A stretch of DNA of 64,000 bases from Methyloversatilis sp. RAC08 (GCF_001713355.1 NZ_CP016448.1:3658001-3722000); one strand, 5' to 3'. Positions 51,975 through 61,934 are shown, numbered from the stretch's first letter. Notes: generated by a model from the sequence alone, not told the origin. A program made the numbers and translations.

Positions 51975-52685
51975 TCAGCGCGGAAACCTGTCGAGCAGGG
52001 CGCTGATCGACTCTTCCGCCGGTTCGGCTTCGCGCAGGTCGCCGGTACCACGCAGCAGGCGGTTGAACCACACGATGTCACCGCTTCGCAGATCGACCAG
52101 CGAGGCGTAGCCGGTCTGGATGCCGCCCGGCATGGCCACGTTCAGCATGGCGGCCAGCACGATGGCCACTTTGCGCTCGGCGGTGGCGTAACTGTCGCGG
52201 ATGTACAGGAAGAGGGCGTAGTCGGCACCGCTGGCGTCGCGCAGTCGCGTGGTGTCGGCGCCGATGTGCCACTCAAGGCGCTTTTCCTTGGTCGGCAGCG
52301 CGTAGGGGACGACGTAGTGGTGCAGCGCAATAGCCGTGGCGACCGTGCCGTGCAGGTGATTAAGCGCGACCACATCGGCGTCCTTCAGGTCGGTTTCGAG
52401 CAAGGTGACGCCCAGTGACGCTTCTCGCCGCCGGACCGAATCGCGCAGGTGCCTCGTGGCCTGATCGGTCCATTGCGCCTGTGGCTCGGCAACGCCACCG
52501 GCGCCGACCGAAAACAGCTCGACATCGAGTGGCATCAGCACGATGCGCGCACTGTCCGGCAGCCGGCCGAATTCAGGCGCCATTGCGGCCTGCGACCATG
52601 CTGGCCGGGTGCCCAGGCACAGCAGGAACATGACGGCAATCGAAAGTACAGGGTGCAGAGCGGAGCGAAGTGAAAAACGCGACAT
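51975..52685 (-). CDS. Exported protein with DUF2380-like body
   Basis: A 236-residue protein with a signal peptide (about 1-31, cleavage near PAWSQA). The body has a conserved-looking pattern RIVLMPLDVELFSVGAGG, ADYALFLYIRDSYATAE and LVDLRSGDIVWFNR, which recalls envelope assembly-type lipoproteins and DUF2380/DUF3280 proteins. Function unknown. ATG at 52685 preferred; a GTG lies one codon before it. First gene of the run ending with the lipoprotein at 50229. Confidence 0.75.
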   Translation of the reverse strand: MSRFSLRSALHPVLSIAVMFLLCLGTRPAWSQAAMAPEFGRLPDSARIVLMPLDVELFSVGAGGVAEPQAQWTDQATRHLRDSVRRREASLGVTLLETDLKDADVVALNHLHGTVATAIALHHYVVPYALPTKEKRLEWHIGADTTRLRDASGADYALFLYIRDSYATAERKVAIVLAAMLNVAMPGGIQTGYASLVDLRSGDIVWFNRLLRGTGDLREAEPAEESISALLDRFPR

Positions 52686-52759
52686 CACAGCATGCCGACG
52701 GCGAAGACCGGGACGCGGATTCTATGCGAAAAAAATGCGTGAGCGCCGTTCCGGTGCGC

Positions 52760-53206
52760 TCAGATCGCGCTGCCGCCTCCCGGTACGACGCGACAGCCCA
52801 TGATGCGCCAGCTGCCATCCTCGATACGTCCCATGCGGTAGATCGCGATCCATAGCACGCCGTCGGCATCGGACATTTCTACCGCCTGGAAGACTTCGTC
52901 GTCCTCAAGTTCGGGCTCGAGAAAGCCGACCGAACGCGGCCGGTACACGACCGGGTAGCTCTTGCGCACCATTTCAAGGAAACCTTCCGGCGCCGGGAAG
53001 CGCTTGCGGATATCCGGGAAGGCGTAGGACAGGGCGCGCGGACCGTCGTCGGCCGCGAAGGCGGCGAGCTGGGCCTCGATGACGGCACGCACCGCCTTCG
53101 CCTCGACCGCATCGAACTTGCCCGCGCCACCCGCCTGCGCAGGCAGTGAAAGCATCAGCAGCACAAAGAACAGGACATGTGTCAGACGTTTGCTCAGGCG
53201 GTTCAT
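52760..53206 (-). CDS. DUF4864 exported protein
   Basis: A 148-residue protein with signal peptide (1-25, cleavage near AQAGG). The mature part matches the DUF4864 pattern: VEAKAVRAVIEAQLAAFAAD, SYAFPDIRKRF, YPVVYRPRSVGFLEPELEDD and WRIMGCRVVPG. Function unknown; folds like NTF2-type proteins. Lies 3' of the 44-base palindrome and is probably its own transcript. Confidence 0.82.
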   Translation of the reverse strand: MNRLSKRLTHVLFFVLLMLSLPAQAGGAGKFDAVEAKAVRAVIEAQLAAFAADDGPRALSYAFPDIRKRFPAPEGFLEMVRKSYPVVYRPRSVGFLEPELEDDEVFQAVEMSDADGVLWIAIYRMGRIEDGSWRIMGCRVVPGGGSAI

Positions 53207-53256
53207 GGTCGACTCCCGGGCGGGCAGCGCGATGGGGTGGATGGTCCAGCTACTAC

Positions 53257-53300
53257 GCGCAACTGGCCCCGGCGGATGCATCCGCCGGGGCCAGTTGCGC
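53257..53300. repeat. 44-base perfect palindrome
   Basis: Two exact 22-base arms (first arm GCGCAACTGGCCCCGGCGGATG) meeting at TGCA with no spacer. It lies between the DHH gene end (53335) and DUF4864 start (53206), both on the minus strand. It may act as a terminator, though there is no T run, or be a protein-binding site. Confidence 0.95.
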
Positions 53301-53334
53301 CCGAGCTTCAGCCTAGCCCAGCCACGCCCCGCTG

Positions 53335-54267
53335 TCAGCCGTCGGCGTTGATGCGCGCGATCAGTGCGCGCAGCGTGTTGTCAGCCTGGGCATTGTCCAC
53401 CTGACAGGTGCCGGCAGCCTGGTGGCCGCCGCCGCCGTAGGCCAGCATCAGTTCGCCGACATTGGTGCGGCTGGATCGGTCGAGGATGGACTTGCCGGTG
53501 GCGAACACCGTGTTCTGCTTCTGCACGCCCCACATGATGTGGATCGATATGTTGGTGTCCGGGAACAGCGCATAGATCATGAAGCGGTTGGTGGCCCAGA
53601 TCGTTTCCTCGTTGCGCAGGTCGAGCACGGCAAGATTGCCGTGCTGGCGCGTGCAGCGCAGGATCTGCGCCTTCGCCTTTTCCGCCTGTTCGAAGTAGAG
53701 CTCGACGCGCTCCTGCACGTCGGGCAGTTGCAGGATGTCGGTGATCGTGTGATTGCGGCAGTACTGGATCAGATCCATCATCAGCGCGTAGTTGCTGATG
53801 CGGAAATCGCGGAAGCGGCCCAGTCCGGTGCGGGCGTCCATCAGGTAGTTCAGCAGCACCCAGTCCTTCGGGTCGAGTATCTCGCTACGCGAAAACTGCG
53901 CCGAATCGGCCTTGTCGACGGCATCCATCATGTCCATCGCGATGGTCGGGAAGGCTGCCGGGCCGCCGTAGTAGTCATACACAACGCGCGCAGCGGACGG
54001 CGCATCGGCGTGAATGATGTGATTGGGTCGTTCGCCGGTGTTGCGCAGCGTCTCCGACAGGTGATGGTCGAAGGCGAGGTGGGCGCCGGCGACATAGGGC
54101 AGGTTGGTCGTGATGTCGCGATCGGTGATGTCGATCTTGCCGTCCTGCATGTCCTTCGGGTGCACGAACTTGATTTCGTCGATCAGGTCCAGTTCGTTCA
54201 GCAGCACGGCGCAGACCAGTCCGTCAAAATCGCTGCGGGTGACCAGGCGGAATTTCTGAGTGCTCAT
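53335..54267 (-). CDS. DHH/DHHA1-family phosphoesterase
   Basis: A 310-residue protein with the DHH motifs: [13 protein letters not shown] (metal ligands in DFD), FDHH at 65-68, and a DHHA1-type substrate motif [11 protein letters not shown] near the C-terminus. The family includes nanoRNases and c-di-AMP/pApA hydrolases; the exact substrate is not clear here. Upstream in-frame starts are rejected because GGAG lies 10 bases before the ATG at 54267 and conserved sequence begins there. Divergent from ttcA. Confidence 0.88.
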   Translation of the reverse strand: MSTQKFRLVTRSDFDGLVCAVLLNELDLIDEIKFVHPKDMQDGKIDITDRDITTNLPYVAGAHLAFDHHLSETLRNTGERPNHIIHADAPSAARVVYDYYGGPAAFPTIAMDMMDAVDKADSAQFSRSEILDPKDWVLLNYLMDARTGLGRFRDFRISNYALMMDLIQYCRNHTITDILQLPDVQERVELYFEQAEKAKAQILRCTRQHGNLAVLDLRNEETIWATNRFMIYALFPDTNISIHIMWGVQKQNTVFATGKSILDRSSRTNVGELMLAYGGGGHQAAGTCQVDNAQADNTLRALIARINADG

Positions 54268-54442
54268 GTGGAGGTCTCCGGTTCGGCAGGATGAGTTTGC
54301 GATACCGTGCTTTCTACGGCGCCCGGCGTCCGGTCTTGAACGCGGCCAGCCAGGCCCACGCGATATAATCGGCGGCAGTGCCGGCGACATCGGGTTGCCG
54401 GACGGCGCGCTGCGGCGTGCCAGACCGGCTGTCGGGGTGTCC

Positions 54443-55393
54443 ATGTCGCAAGTCCTTTCCACTGTGCCGGTGTCGTCCGACGCGGCGCATCCGTCCAATA
54501 CCTTCCTCAAGTTCCGCAAGCGGCTCGAACGCGCGACAGGGCAGGCGATCGCCGATTATTCGATGATCGAGGACGGTGACGTGATCATGGTGTGCATGTC
54601 CGGCGGCAAGGATTCGTACACGATGCTGGAACTGCTGCGCGGCCTGCAGCAGCGGGCGCCGGTGCGCTTCCGCCTGATCGCGTTCAACCTCGACCAGAAG
54701 CAGCCGGGCTTTCCCGATCACATCCTGCCGGCCTATTTCGAATCGATCGGCGTCGAATACCGGATCGAAACCGAAGACACCTACAGCATCGTCAAGGACA
54801 AGATTCCCGAGGGCAAGACCACCTGCGGCCTGTGCTCGCGACTGCGCCGGGGCATCATCTACCGCGTGGCGGGCGAGATGGGCGCGACCAAGATCGCGCT
54901 TGGACATCACCGCGATGACCTGCTGGAGACGCTGTTCCTGAACATGTTCTTCGGCGGCAAGATCAAGTCCATGCCACCCAAGCTGGTCAGCGACGACGGT
55001 CGCCACATCGTCATCCGGCCGCTGGCCTATTGCACCGAGCGCGACATCGAGCGCTTTGCACGCGTCATGGCCTATCCGATCATTCCGTGCAACCTCTGCG
55101 GCTCGCAGGAGAACGCGCAGCGCAGGCAGGTGAAGGCCATGCTGCAGGAATGGGCGCGCCTCTATCCCGGACGCATCGAATCGATGGCGACCGCGATGCG
55201 CAATGTGGTGCCCTCCCACCTGGCTGATTCGAAGCTGTTCGATTTTGCCGGCCTGCAGCCGGGCACCGACGTGGGCGAGGGCGACACGGCCTTCGACCCG
55301 GTCGAACTGCCGGCGCGCAGTTGGGTGGACGATGAAGCGGTCGGCGGCATTCCGGTCCGGCTGGATATCGCGGCGAGCGGCGGCTGTGCTTGA
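54443..55393 (+). CDS. ttcA: TtcA, tRNA 2-thiocytidine(32) synthetase
   Basis: A 316-residue ATP pyrophosphatase that thiolates C32 of certain tRNAs using an iron-sulfur cluster. PP-loop SGGKDS at 53-58; cluster cysteines in CGLC (C128, C131) and CNLC (C216, C219), exactly the TtcA pattern. The ATG at 54443 is the first that keeps the family N-terminus. The next gene begins inside its last codons. Confidence 0.95.
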   Translation: MSQVLSTVPVSSDAAHPSNTFLKFRKRLERATGQAIADYSMIEDGDVIMVCMSGGKDSYTMLELLRGLQQRAPVRFRLIAFNLDQKQPGFPDHILPAYFESIGVEYRIETEDTYSIVKDKIPEGKTTCGLCSRLRRGIIYRVAGEMGATKIALGHHRDDLLETLFLNMFFGGKIKSMPPKLVSDDGRHIVIRPLAYCTERDIERFARVMAYPIIPCNLCGSQENAQRRQVKAMLQEWARLYPGRIESMATAMRNVVPSHLADSKLFDFAGLQPGTDVGEGDTAFDPVELPARSWVDDEAVGGIPVRLDIAASGGCA

Positions 55394-55907
55394 GCGCTGG
55401 TTGCGGCGCAGCCCGCAGGGCCCGGACAACGCCGAAGTGCGCATCCTGTTCTGCTGCATGGGCAACATCTGTCGCTCGCCGACGGCCGAGGGCGTCGTGC
55501 GGGCGCGGCTTGAGAGCGCGGGGCTCGCGGATCGTGTCGAACTGGCTTCGGCCGGGACCCATGCGGGTCATGTCGGCAGTCGCACCGACCCGCGCGCCCA
55601 GGCGGCGGCTGCAGCGCGCGGTGTCGACCTGTCGCGCATCCGCGCCCGGCGTGTCACCGAGGAGGATTTCCTCCGCTACGACCGCATCTACGCGATGGAC
55701 CGCGACAATCTGCGCAATCTGCAGCGCAACTGCCCCGAGGGCGTGCAGCACAAGCTCGCACTGTTCCTGCAGCACGCAGAATCCTTCGACGAGGACGAAG
55801 TGCCTGACCCCTACTACGGCGGGCCGGCCGGCTTCGAACGCGTGCTCGACCTGATCGAGGACGCCGCCGACGGCTTGCTCCGTGATCTGGTTCAGCAACT
55901 GAAATGA
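55386..55907 (+). CDS. Low-molecular-weight protein tyrosine phosphatase
   Basis: A 173-residue phosphatase with the P-loop CMGNICRS (nucleophile Cys24, Arg30) and the general-acid motif DPYYGG (about 144). GTG at 55386, overlapping ttcA by 8 bases, is taken as start; the family usually begins 5-10 residues before the P-loop, so a shorter form cannot be ruled out. Targets unknown. Confidence 0.9.
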   Translation: MLERWLRRSPQGPDNAEVRILFCCMGNICRSPTAEGVVRARLESAGLADRVELASAGTHAGHVGSRTDPRAQAAAAARGVDLSRIRARRVTEEDFLRYDRIYAMDRDNLRNLQRNCPEGVQHKLALFLQHAESFDEDEVPDPYYGGPAGFERVLDLIEDAADGLLRDLVQQLK

Positions 55908-55934
55908 AAACGGGCGGCCGAAGCCGCCCGCATC
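55907..55934 (-). terminator. Terminator of the MxaD-like gene (UUCG tetraloop)
   Basis: Minus strand: CGGGCGGC-TTCG-GCCGCCCG followed by TTTTC. The 8-base GC stem capped by TTCG is very stable. It lies 18 bases after the MxaD-like stop and also faces the phosphatase gene end. Confidence 0.9.
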
Positions 55935-55951
55935 GCCGTGCTTGACAGGTG

Positions 55952-56467
55952 TTACTTGTCCAGCAGCGCCTTCAGGTTCGTCAGACCGTCGGTATAGACC
56001 TTCCTGATCGTGCTGGTTGCCGTGTCATCGTCCTTGCCGGCCGCCGGATAGTCGCCCTGGTCGACGCGGAAAAACACCGAACGCCATTCCACTTCGCTGC
56101 CGCCATCGGCCGCCGGCTTCACTGTCAGCCAGGCTTTGTACTTGGTGACCGGCAGCGCGCCGCCGTCCTGTGCGGTATAGATCAGGCTGCGCTCTTCATC
56201 GGATATCTTTTCCAGCTTTTCGACCACTTCACCGCCACCCTTAACCTTCAGCGTGCGCACCGAACCGACTTCGCTGCCGGCGGTGGCGGTACTGCTTTCG
56301 ATGGCCGGATGCCAGGCCTGCAATTGGGTGAAATCCTTCACCTTGGCCCACACCACGTCCGGGCTGGCCTTCAGCGTGACGGTTTCGTTGGCCTTGAGCC
56401 GCGACGGGCCATGGGCGAACGCCAGCGTGCTGGCAAGCAGGGCTATCAGTGCAGCATGGAAACGCAT
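55952..56467 (-). CDS. MxaD-like SRPBCC-family exported protein
   Basis: A 171-residue protein with a signal peptide (1-18, cleavage at AFAHG) and an SRPBCC domain (VTLKASPDVVWAKVKDFTQL, WHPAIESS). The mature N-terminus HGPSRLK and the layout resemble MxaD, a periplasmic protein that aids electron transfer between methanol dehydrogenase and cytochrome cL in methylotrophs. No mxa or xox genes are adjacent, so it may be a paralogue of another function. AGAGGAGAG lies upstream of the start. Confidence 0.75.
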   Translation of the reverse strand: MRFHAALIALLASTLAFAHGPSRLKANETVTLKASPDVVWAKVKDFTQLQAWHPAIESSTATAGSEVGSVRTLKVKGGGEVVEKLEKISDEERSLIYTAQDGGALPVTKYKAWLTVKPAADGGSEVEWRSVFFRVDQGDYPAAGKDDDTATSTIRKVYTDGLTNLKALLDK

Positions 56468-56623
56468 GTGAATCTCTCCTCTGTCAAAGTTGTAAAGGCG
56501 ACGAGTGTCGGTGATAACGGTTTGTCCGACCCGGGAAAAACACCCCGATAGCGCTGCGCCGGTGGCATGAAAAGGGCCCGGTTTGCACCGGGCCCCATTC
56601 ACTGCAGCTGACGCGCCGCGAGC

Positions 56624-59545
56624 TTACTCGCCGCGCGTTTCCACCTGCTGCATCGGCTCGCTGGCGATCACCGGAGGCTGACGACGGCGACGTCCCAGCA
56701 GGACCGGCTCGGGCTCGATCGGCGCCTGACCTGCACCGCTGCCAGGTTGTGTTTCGACCATGACGAGGCCGCTCGCATCAAGCGAACTCTGCAGGTCAAC
56801 CGGCGCGGCCACAGGTGCCGGCGCAACGAGGATCGGTGACGAACCCATGCTTTCCATGGCACGCACCAGCGTTGATTCGGCGCTGTCGGACACCGGCGGT
56901 GCAGCACGCACAACCGGCACATCAGCCACGACCGGCGTGTCGATGACCGGTGCAGTCTGAACGGGTTCGGGGCTGACCTGCTCCACCGCATCGGCTTCGG
57001 CAACCGTCATCACGGCCGGGGCCGGGACTTCGGCCTGCACCGGTGCTTCGACCGGCACGGGCGCTTCCTCGATCACCGCAACCACCGGTTCCGCACTGGC
57101 TACGATGTCGACCGGTGCATCCTGTACGGCAGCCGGCACAGACACGGGTGCTTCAACGACCGGCTCGGTGGCCGCCAGCGCCAGCGGCGCCTGCGCCTCC
57201 GTCAGATCGACCGGCGCTTCGTTGGCGGCAGCCGTCACCCCCTCGATATCTCCCTCGACAGCGGCGACATCACCGATGGCACCGGCTTCGGCGCCTTCGG
57301 GGCGACGTTCGCCACGTTCGCGGCGACCACCGCGGCGGCGGCGGCTGCGCGGTGCTGCACCGTCCGCGCCCTCGGTGGGAACGCCATTTTCCGGCTGCGT
57401 CGAATCGGCACCCAGCGGCAGATCGACCTGCTGCTGTTCGCGCGCATCGTTGGCGGCCCGTTCACGCGGCGCGCGCGGCTCACGCGGCGGCTTCGGCTCG
57501 CGCGGGGCGCGTTCGGCCTGGGCGACGTTGCTGTCCTGGTCCTGCGTGCGTGGCTCACGCGGCTTGCGCTGCCCCTCACCGCGATTGCCTTCCGGACGTG
57601 CTTCACCACGACCTTCGCTGCGGCCCTCTGCGCGATTCGACGGCTCGCGGCCTTCGCGCGGTTCGCGACCCTCACGACCTTCACGGCCCTCGCGACCTTC
57701 CCGTCGACCGCGGCTGCGGCCGCCCGAATCACCGGAGCGCGGACCGCGCTCGCGATTGCCGGCCGGTTTCGGCTCGGCTACCGGCGCTGCGACGGGCGCA
57801 GGCGCCGGATCGGAACCGCGGAACCACGATGCGATCAGGCCGAACAGACCACGTGGTGCCGGAGCCGGTGCAACAACGGGAGCGACAGCGACCGGCGTGG
57901 TCGGCACCGGATCAGCCACCATCGGCGCCGGCTGGTCCGGCGTGAGGTGCTTGATCGCCGCTTCCATGCGCTTCGGACGTTCATCGGCCGGAATGGTCGA
58001 CGGCGGCTGATAGCTTTCGGCCAGCGGATTCACGGCCATCTGGTAGGACGGCGCAACGATGCCTTCGAGATTCAGCTGGTCGTGGCGCAGGCGGATGATT
58101 TCGTGCGCCGGTGTTTCGAGGTGCTTGTTCGGGATCAACACGATGTTGACCTTGTGCCGCAGCTCGATGGCGTTGATGTCGGCGCGCTTCTCGTTCAGCA
58201 GGAAGGTGGCGACATCGACCGGGACCTGGGTATGCACGGCGCCCGTGTTTTCCTTCATCGCCTCTTCTTCGAGGATGCGCAGGATGTGCAGCGCGGCCGA
58301 TTCGGTCGACCGGATGTGGCCGGTGCCGCTGCAGCGCGGGCACGGGATGTAGCTGGTTTCGGCCAGCGCCGGACGCAGCCGTTGACGCGACAGTTCGAGC
58401 AGGCCGAAGCGGCTGATCTTGCCCATCTGCACGCGAGCGCGGTCGTGATGCAGCGCGTCGCGCAGACGGGTTTCCACCTCGCGCTGGGCGCGCGGGTTTT
58501 CCATGTCGATGAAGTCGATGACGATCAGGCCGCCGAGGTCACGCAGACGCAGCTGGCGGGCGATTTCGTCAGCCGCCTCGCAGTTGGTGCGCAGCGCGGT
58601 TTCTTCGATGTCGCTGCCCTTGGTCGAACGGCCGGAGTTCACGTCCACCGCCACCAGCGCTTCGGTGTGGTCGATCACGATGGCACCGCCCGACGGCAGG
58701 ATGACCTGGCGCGAGTAGGCGGATTCGATCTGGTGCTCGATCTGGAAGCGCGAGAACAGCGGTACGTCGTCGCGGTAGCGCTTCACGCGCGCCACGTTGC
58801 CGGGCATCACGTGTTCCATGAAGGTGTAGGCCTGGTCGTACACCTCGTCGGTGTCGATCAGGATTTCGCCGATGTCGGGCTGGAAGTAGTCGCGGATCGC
58901 GCGGATCACCAGACTGCCTTCCTGATAGATCAGGAAGGCGCCGGTCTGCGATTGCGCCGCTCCTTCGATAGCGGTCCACAACTGCAGCAGGTAATTCAGG
59001 TCCCACTGCAGCTCTTCGGCGTTGCGGCCGATGCCGGCGGTGCGGGCGATCAGGCTCATGCCGGCGGGCACTTCGAGCTGATCCATCGTTTCGCGAAGCT
59101 CGGCGCGATCATCACCCTCGACCCGGCGCGACACACCGCCACCGCGCGGATTGTTCGGCATCAGAACCAGGTAGCGGCCAGCCAGCGAAATGAAGGTGGT
59201 GAGCGCGGCGCCCTTGCTGCCGCGCTCGTCCTTGTCGATCTGGACGATCAGTTCCTGGCCGACGTGCAGCGCGTCCTGGATGCGGGCACGGCCCGGCTCC
59301 AGATCAGCCTTGAAATAGACCTTCGAAACTTCCTTGAACGGCAGGAAGCCGTGACGATCGGCGCCGTAGTCGACGAAGCAGGCTTCGAGACTGGGTTCGA
59401 TCCGGGTGATGACCGCCTTGTATATATTGCTTTTTCGCTGTTCCTTGCTGGATGACTCGATGTCGAGGTCTACAAGTTTCTGTCCATCAACAATCGCAAC
59501 GCGCAGTTCTTCTGCCTGCGTCGCGTTGAAGAGCATTCGTTTCAT
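56624..59545 (-). CDS. rne: Ribonuclease E
   Basis: A 973-residue endoribonuclease, core of the RNA degradosome. S1 domain near 36-118 (EACFVDYGADRHGFLPFKEV), 5' sensor and RNase H-like parts, catalytic DNase I-like region with VAVDVNSGRST and LIVIDFIDM, and the zinc link CPRCSGTGHIRS (about 405). After about 510 the sequence is unstructured: an Arg/Gly/Glu-rich stretch (RNA binding) and a Pro/Val/Ala-rich tail. Start at 59545 preceded by GGGAGAAG; an upstream GTG/ATG form is less likely. Likely self-regulated through its 5' leader, as in E. coli. Confidence 0.95.
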   Translation of the reverse strand: MKRMLFNATQAEELRVAIVDGQKLVDLDIESSSKEQRKSNIYKAVITRIEPSLEACFVDYGADRHGFLPFKEVSKVYFKADLEPGRARIQDALHVGQELIVQIDKDERGSKGAALTTFISLAGRYLVLMPNNPRGGGVSRRVEGDDRAELRETMDQLEVPAGMSLIARTAGIGRNAEELQWDLNYLLQLWTAIEGAAQSQTGAFLIYQEGSLVIRAIRDYFQPDIGEILIDTDEVYDQAYTFMEHVMPGNVARVKRYRDDVPLFSRFQIEHQIESAYSRQVILPSGGAIVIDHTEALVAVDVNSGRSTKGSDIEETALRTNCEAADEIARQLRLRDLGGLIVIDFIDMENPRAQREVETRLRDALHHDRARVQMGKISRFGLLELSRQRLRPALAETSYIPCPRCSGTGHIRSTESAALHILRILEEEAMKENTGAVHTQVPVDVATFLLNEKRADINAIELRHKVNIVLIPNKHLETPAHEIIRLRHDQLNLEGIVAPSYQMAVNPLAESYQPPSTIPADERPKRMEAAIKHLTPDQPAPMVADPVPTTPVAVAPVVAPAPAPRGLFGLIASWFRGSDPAPAPVAAPVAEPKPAGNRERGPRSGDSGGRSRGRREGREGREGREGREPREGREPSNRAEGRSEGRGEARPEGNRGEGQRKPREPRTQDQDSNVAQAERAPREPKPPREPRAPRERAANDAREQQQVDLPLGADSTQPENGVPTEGADGAAPRSRRRRGGRRERGERRPEGAEAGAIGDVAAVEGDIEGVTAAANEAPVDLTEAQAPLALAATEPVVEAPVSVPAAVQDAPVDIVASAEPVVAVIEEAPVPVEAPVQAEVPAPAVMTVAEADAVEQVSPEPVQTAPVIDTPVVADVPVVRAAPPVSDSAESTLVRAMESMGSSPILVAPAPVAAPVDLQSSLDASGLVMVETQPGSGAGQAPIEPEPVLLGRRRRQPPVIASEPMQQVETRGE

Positions 59546-59923
59546 CAACTTCTCCCGCGCGCACCGCACACGGGCAGGACAAACCGCTCGTCAAATGAAT
59601 AACGTCTATCGTTTCGGCGGCAATCGGGTTCTATCTCGATGAGGACGGGACGGGGACGTGGAGGGGTTTGCCAACTCTCAATGCAGCCGCGGTCTCGCAA
59701 CTGCCTGGGGGATTCTGCCTGTACGGTACTCGCGCTACTCAGTACACTCGCTACTTGGGGTGAGCGGGATTAACCCGTGATCCGGTTTTCGTCTGTCCAA
59801 GAAAGACCGCATGAAGCACTGCACCGAACACTTTTATACCGGCGTCCACCACTTCGGGCTGGATGTGCTCCGGACTGCGCCTGACTTGCAAACAGACCGA
59901 AAACGCAATGCAGTATATTTGAA
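59546..59923. other. Divergent intergenic region rne / rluC
   Basis: 378 bases between the rne and rluC starts with no ORF. AT-richer than the genes and likely to hold both promoters. TATATT at 59912-59917 just before rluC may be a -10, but no -35 at proper spacing was found. A long rne leader fits autoregulation. Confidence 0.6.
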
Positions 59924-60922
59924 ATGAAGGAGTTGGGTAAAGCTCCGAAAGTAGTGCGGCATGTCGTGGACATCGAGGAAGCCGGACAGCGCATCGACAA
60001 TTTCCTGATCCGTATCTGCAAGGGCGTGCCGAAAAGTCACGTCTATCGCGTGCTGCGTTCGGGTGAAGTGCGGGTCAACAGCAAGCGGGTCGACCAGACC
60101 TACCGCCTGGCGGAGAGTGACGAGGTGCGCATTCCGCCGATGCGGCTGGCCGAGCCGGGTGCGCCCGCGCCGGTGCCGTCGCGCGATTTCGACATCCTGT
60201 ACGAAGACGACGCCTTCCTCGCGCTGAACAAGCCGGCCGGCATGGCGGTGCATGGCGGCAGCGGCGTCAGTTTCGGTGTCATCGAAAGCCTGCGCCGCGC
60301 CCGTCCGGACGCACGGCTGCTCGAATTGGCGCACCGGCTGGATCGCGAAACCTCGGGCATTCTGCTGATCGCCAAGAAGCGTTCGGCGCTCACGGCGCTG
60401 CACGATGCCTTCCGCGACGGCGGTATGGAAAAGCATTACTTCGCCCTGGTCAGCGGGCGCTGGTTGAATCCACAGCAGCACATCAAGCTGGCCCTGACCA
60501 AATATCTGACCGAATCCGGCGAGCGTCGGGTGTCGGTGGACAGCGAAGGCAAGGCGGCGCACTCCATCGTCCGGCTCGAAGTACGCTGGCCCGGCTACAG
60601 CCTGCTCGACGTCCGGATCAAGACCGGCCGGACGCACCAGATACGCGTACATCTGTCGGCCAGCGGTTTTCCCATTGTCGGCGACGAAAAATACGGCGAT
60701 TTCGCGCTCAACAAGGCCTTGCGCAAGGAAGGCCTCCCGCGCATGTTCCTGCATGCCCACAGTCTGGCGCTCAGACATCCGCTGACTGGCGAACCGGTGG
60801 AACTGGCGGCGCCACTGCCGGCCGATCTGGCTGGCTTCGTTCGCCGCATCGATCAGCAGCAGATGCGCGAATTCGAACGAAAAGACGCCGATCTGCCTCT
60901 ACAGACCGAAAACCCCGACTGA
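59924..60922 (+). CDS. rluC: RluC, 23S rRNA pseudouridine(955/2504/2580) synthase
   Basis: A 332-residue RluA-family synthase. S4 RNA-binding domain at about 20-80 (QRIDNFLIRICKGVPKSHVY), then the catalytic domain with Asp140 in HRLDRETSGILLIAKK and the C-terminal RTHQIRVHLSASGFPIVGD motif. Adjacent and divergent to rne, as in E. coli. The ATG at 59924 overlaps an AAGGAG that could serve a slightly later start; length favours the ATG. Confidence 0.93.
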   Translation: MKELGKAPKVVRHVVDIEEAGQRIDNFLIRICKGVPKSHVYRVLRSGEVRVNSKRVDQTYRLAESDEVRIPPMRLAEPGAPAPVPSRDFDILYEDDAFLALNKPAGMAVHGGSGVSFGVIESLRRARPDARLLELAHRLDRETSGILLIAKKRSALTALHDAFRDGGMEKHYFALVSGRWLNPQQHIKLALTKYLTESGERRVSVDSEGKAAHSIVRLEVRWPGYSLLDVRIKTGRTHQIRVHLSASGFPIVGDEKYGDFALNKALRKEGLPRMFLHAHSLALRHPLTGEPVELAAPLPADLAGFVRRIDQQQMREFERKDADLPLQTENPD

Positions 60923-60929
60923 CATCCTC

Positions 60930-61586
60930 ATGCCTGCACAGTTTGACCTCATCGTTTTCGACTGGGACGGTACGCTGCTCGATTCCGCCGCCGCCATCGT
61001 CCACGCCATACAGCGTGCCTGCGAAGATCTCGGGCTGGATACGCCGGACGACCGCACTGCCCGCTCTGTAATCGGGCTCGGCCTGGTCGACGCACTTGCA
61101 CGCGTGGTGCCCGAATTGCCGTCATCACGCCATCAGGAACTGGCGGGGCGCTACCGCTATCACTACCTTTCGCGTGACCACGAATTGACGTTGTTCGATG
61201 GCGTGCCCGCACTGCTGGACGGTCTGAGCGCGCGCGGACACACCTTGGCGGTCGCCACCGGCAAGAGCCGGGCGGGGCTGGACCGTGCGCTCGGCCACAC
61301 CGGACTGGGCAGCCGGTTTGCCGCGACGCGCTGCGCCGACGAGTCGGTATCGAAGCCGGCACCGGACATGGTGCTCGAACTGATGGACGAACTGTCCTTC
61401 GATCCGGCGCGCACGCTGGTCATCGGCGACACGACGCACGACCTGCTGATGGCGCGGCACGCCGGCTGCGAGTCGGTCGCGGTGACCTATGGCGCACATC
61501 CGCTGCATGAACTGCTGGCGGCCCGTCCGAAGGCGCACTGTGCAAGCGTGGATGAACTGACGGCGTGGCTGGCATGTCACGCGTAG
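60930..61586 (+). CDS. HAD-family hydrolase, Gph-like phosphatase
   Basis: A 218-residue HAD subfamily I protein: nucleophile motif FDWDGTLLDS (Asp11/Asp13), Thr/Ser motif VATGKS, lysine in SKPAPDMV and acidic VIGDTTHDLLMA. Closest to phosphoglycolate phosphatase or the YniC/YigB type. Seven bases after rluC, and overlapping the Rieske gene by 13 bases, so all are one operon. Confidence 0.9.
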   Translation: MPAQFDLIVFDWDGTLLDSAAAIVHAIQRACEDLGLDTPDDRTARSVIGLGLVDALARVVPELPSSRHQELAGRYRYHYLSRDHELTLFDGVPALLDGLSARGHTLAVATGKSRAGLDRALGHTGLGSRFAATRCADESVSKPAPDMVLELMDELSFDPARTLVIGDTTHDLLMARHAGCESVAVTYGAHPLHELLAARPKAHCASVDELTAWLACHA

Positions 61587-61912
61587 CGGTGTGCGAGTCG
61601 GCTGAACTGGTCGATGGCGGACCCGGCGTACGGTTCGAGGTCGAGCAGCGAGGTAAGGCCGTAGCGGCATTCGCGGTCAGATTTCGCGGGCAGGTGCACG
61701 GCTACATCAATCGCTGCGCCCATGTGCCGATAGAGCTTGACTGGAATCACGGCGAGTTCTTCGACGACGCAAAGTTATACTTGATGTGTTCCACCCATGG
61801 CGCAATCTATGTTCCTGAAACCGGTCACTGCGTCGGCGGACCCTGCCGCGGCAGCCGTCTCGAACCGGTTGCGCTTGAAGAATCCGGCGGAACGGTATGG
61901 CGATCCGCGTAA
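61574..61912 (+). CDS. Rieske [2Fe-2S] protein
   Basis: A 112-residue single-domain Rieske protein. Ligands CAH (Cys48, His50) and CSTH (Cys72, His75) are intact, so a 2Fe-2S cluster is expected. Two extra cysteines in HCVGGPC (Cys86, Cys91) are near. Such small proteins sit in the rluC-sppA operon of many betaproteobacteria; the electron-transfer partner is unknown. Start ATG 61574 lies inside the HAD gene. Confidence 0.9.
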   Translation: MSRVAVCESAELVDGGPGVRFEVEQRGKAVAAFAVRFRGQVHGYINRCAHVPIELDWNHGEFFDDAKLYLMCSTHGAIYVPETGHCVGGPCRGSRLEPVALEESGGTVWRSA

Positions 61913-61934
61913 ATAATTGTTTTATTGGCTAAAA

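Noticed and set aside
59880-59923. A sigma-70 promoter for rluC (TTGCAA ... TATATT)
   Set aside because: The spacing is about 22 bases, too wide for a standard promoter, so only the AT-rich region was noted.
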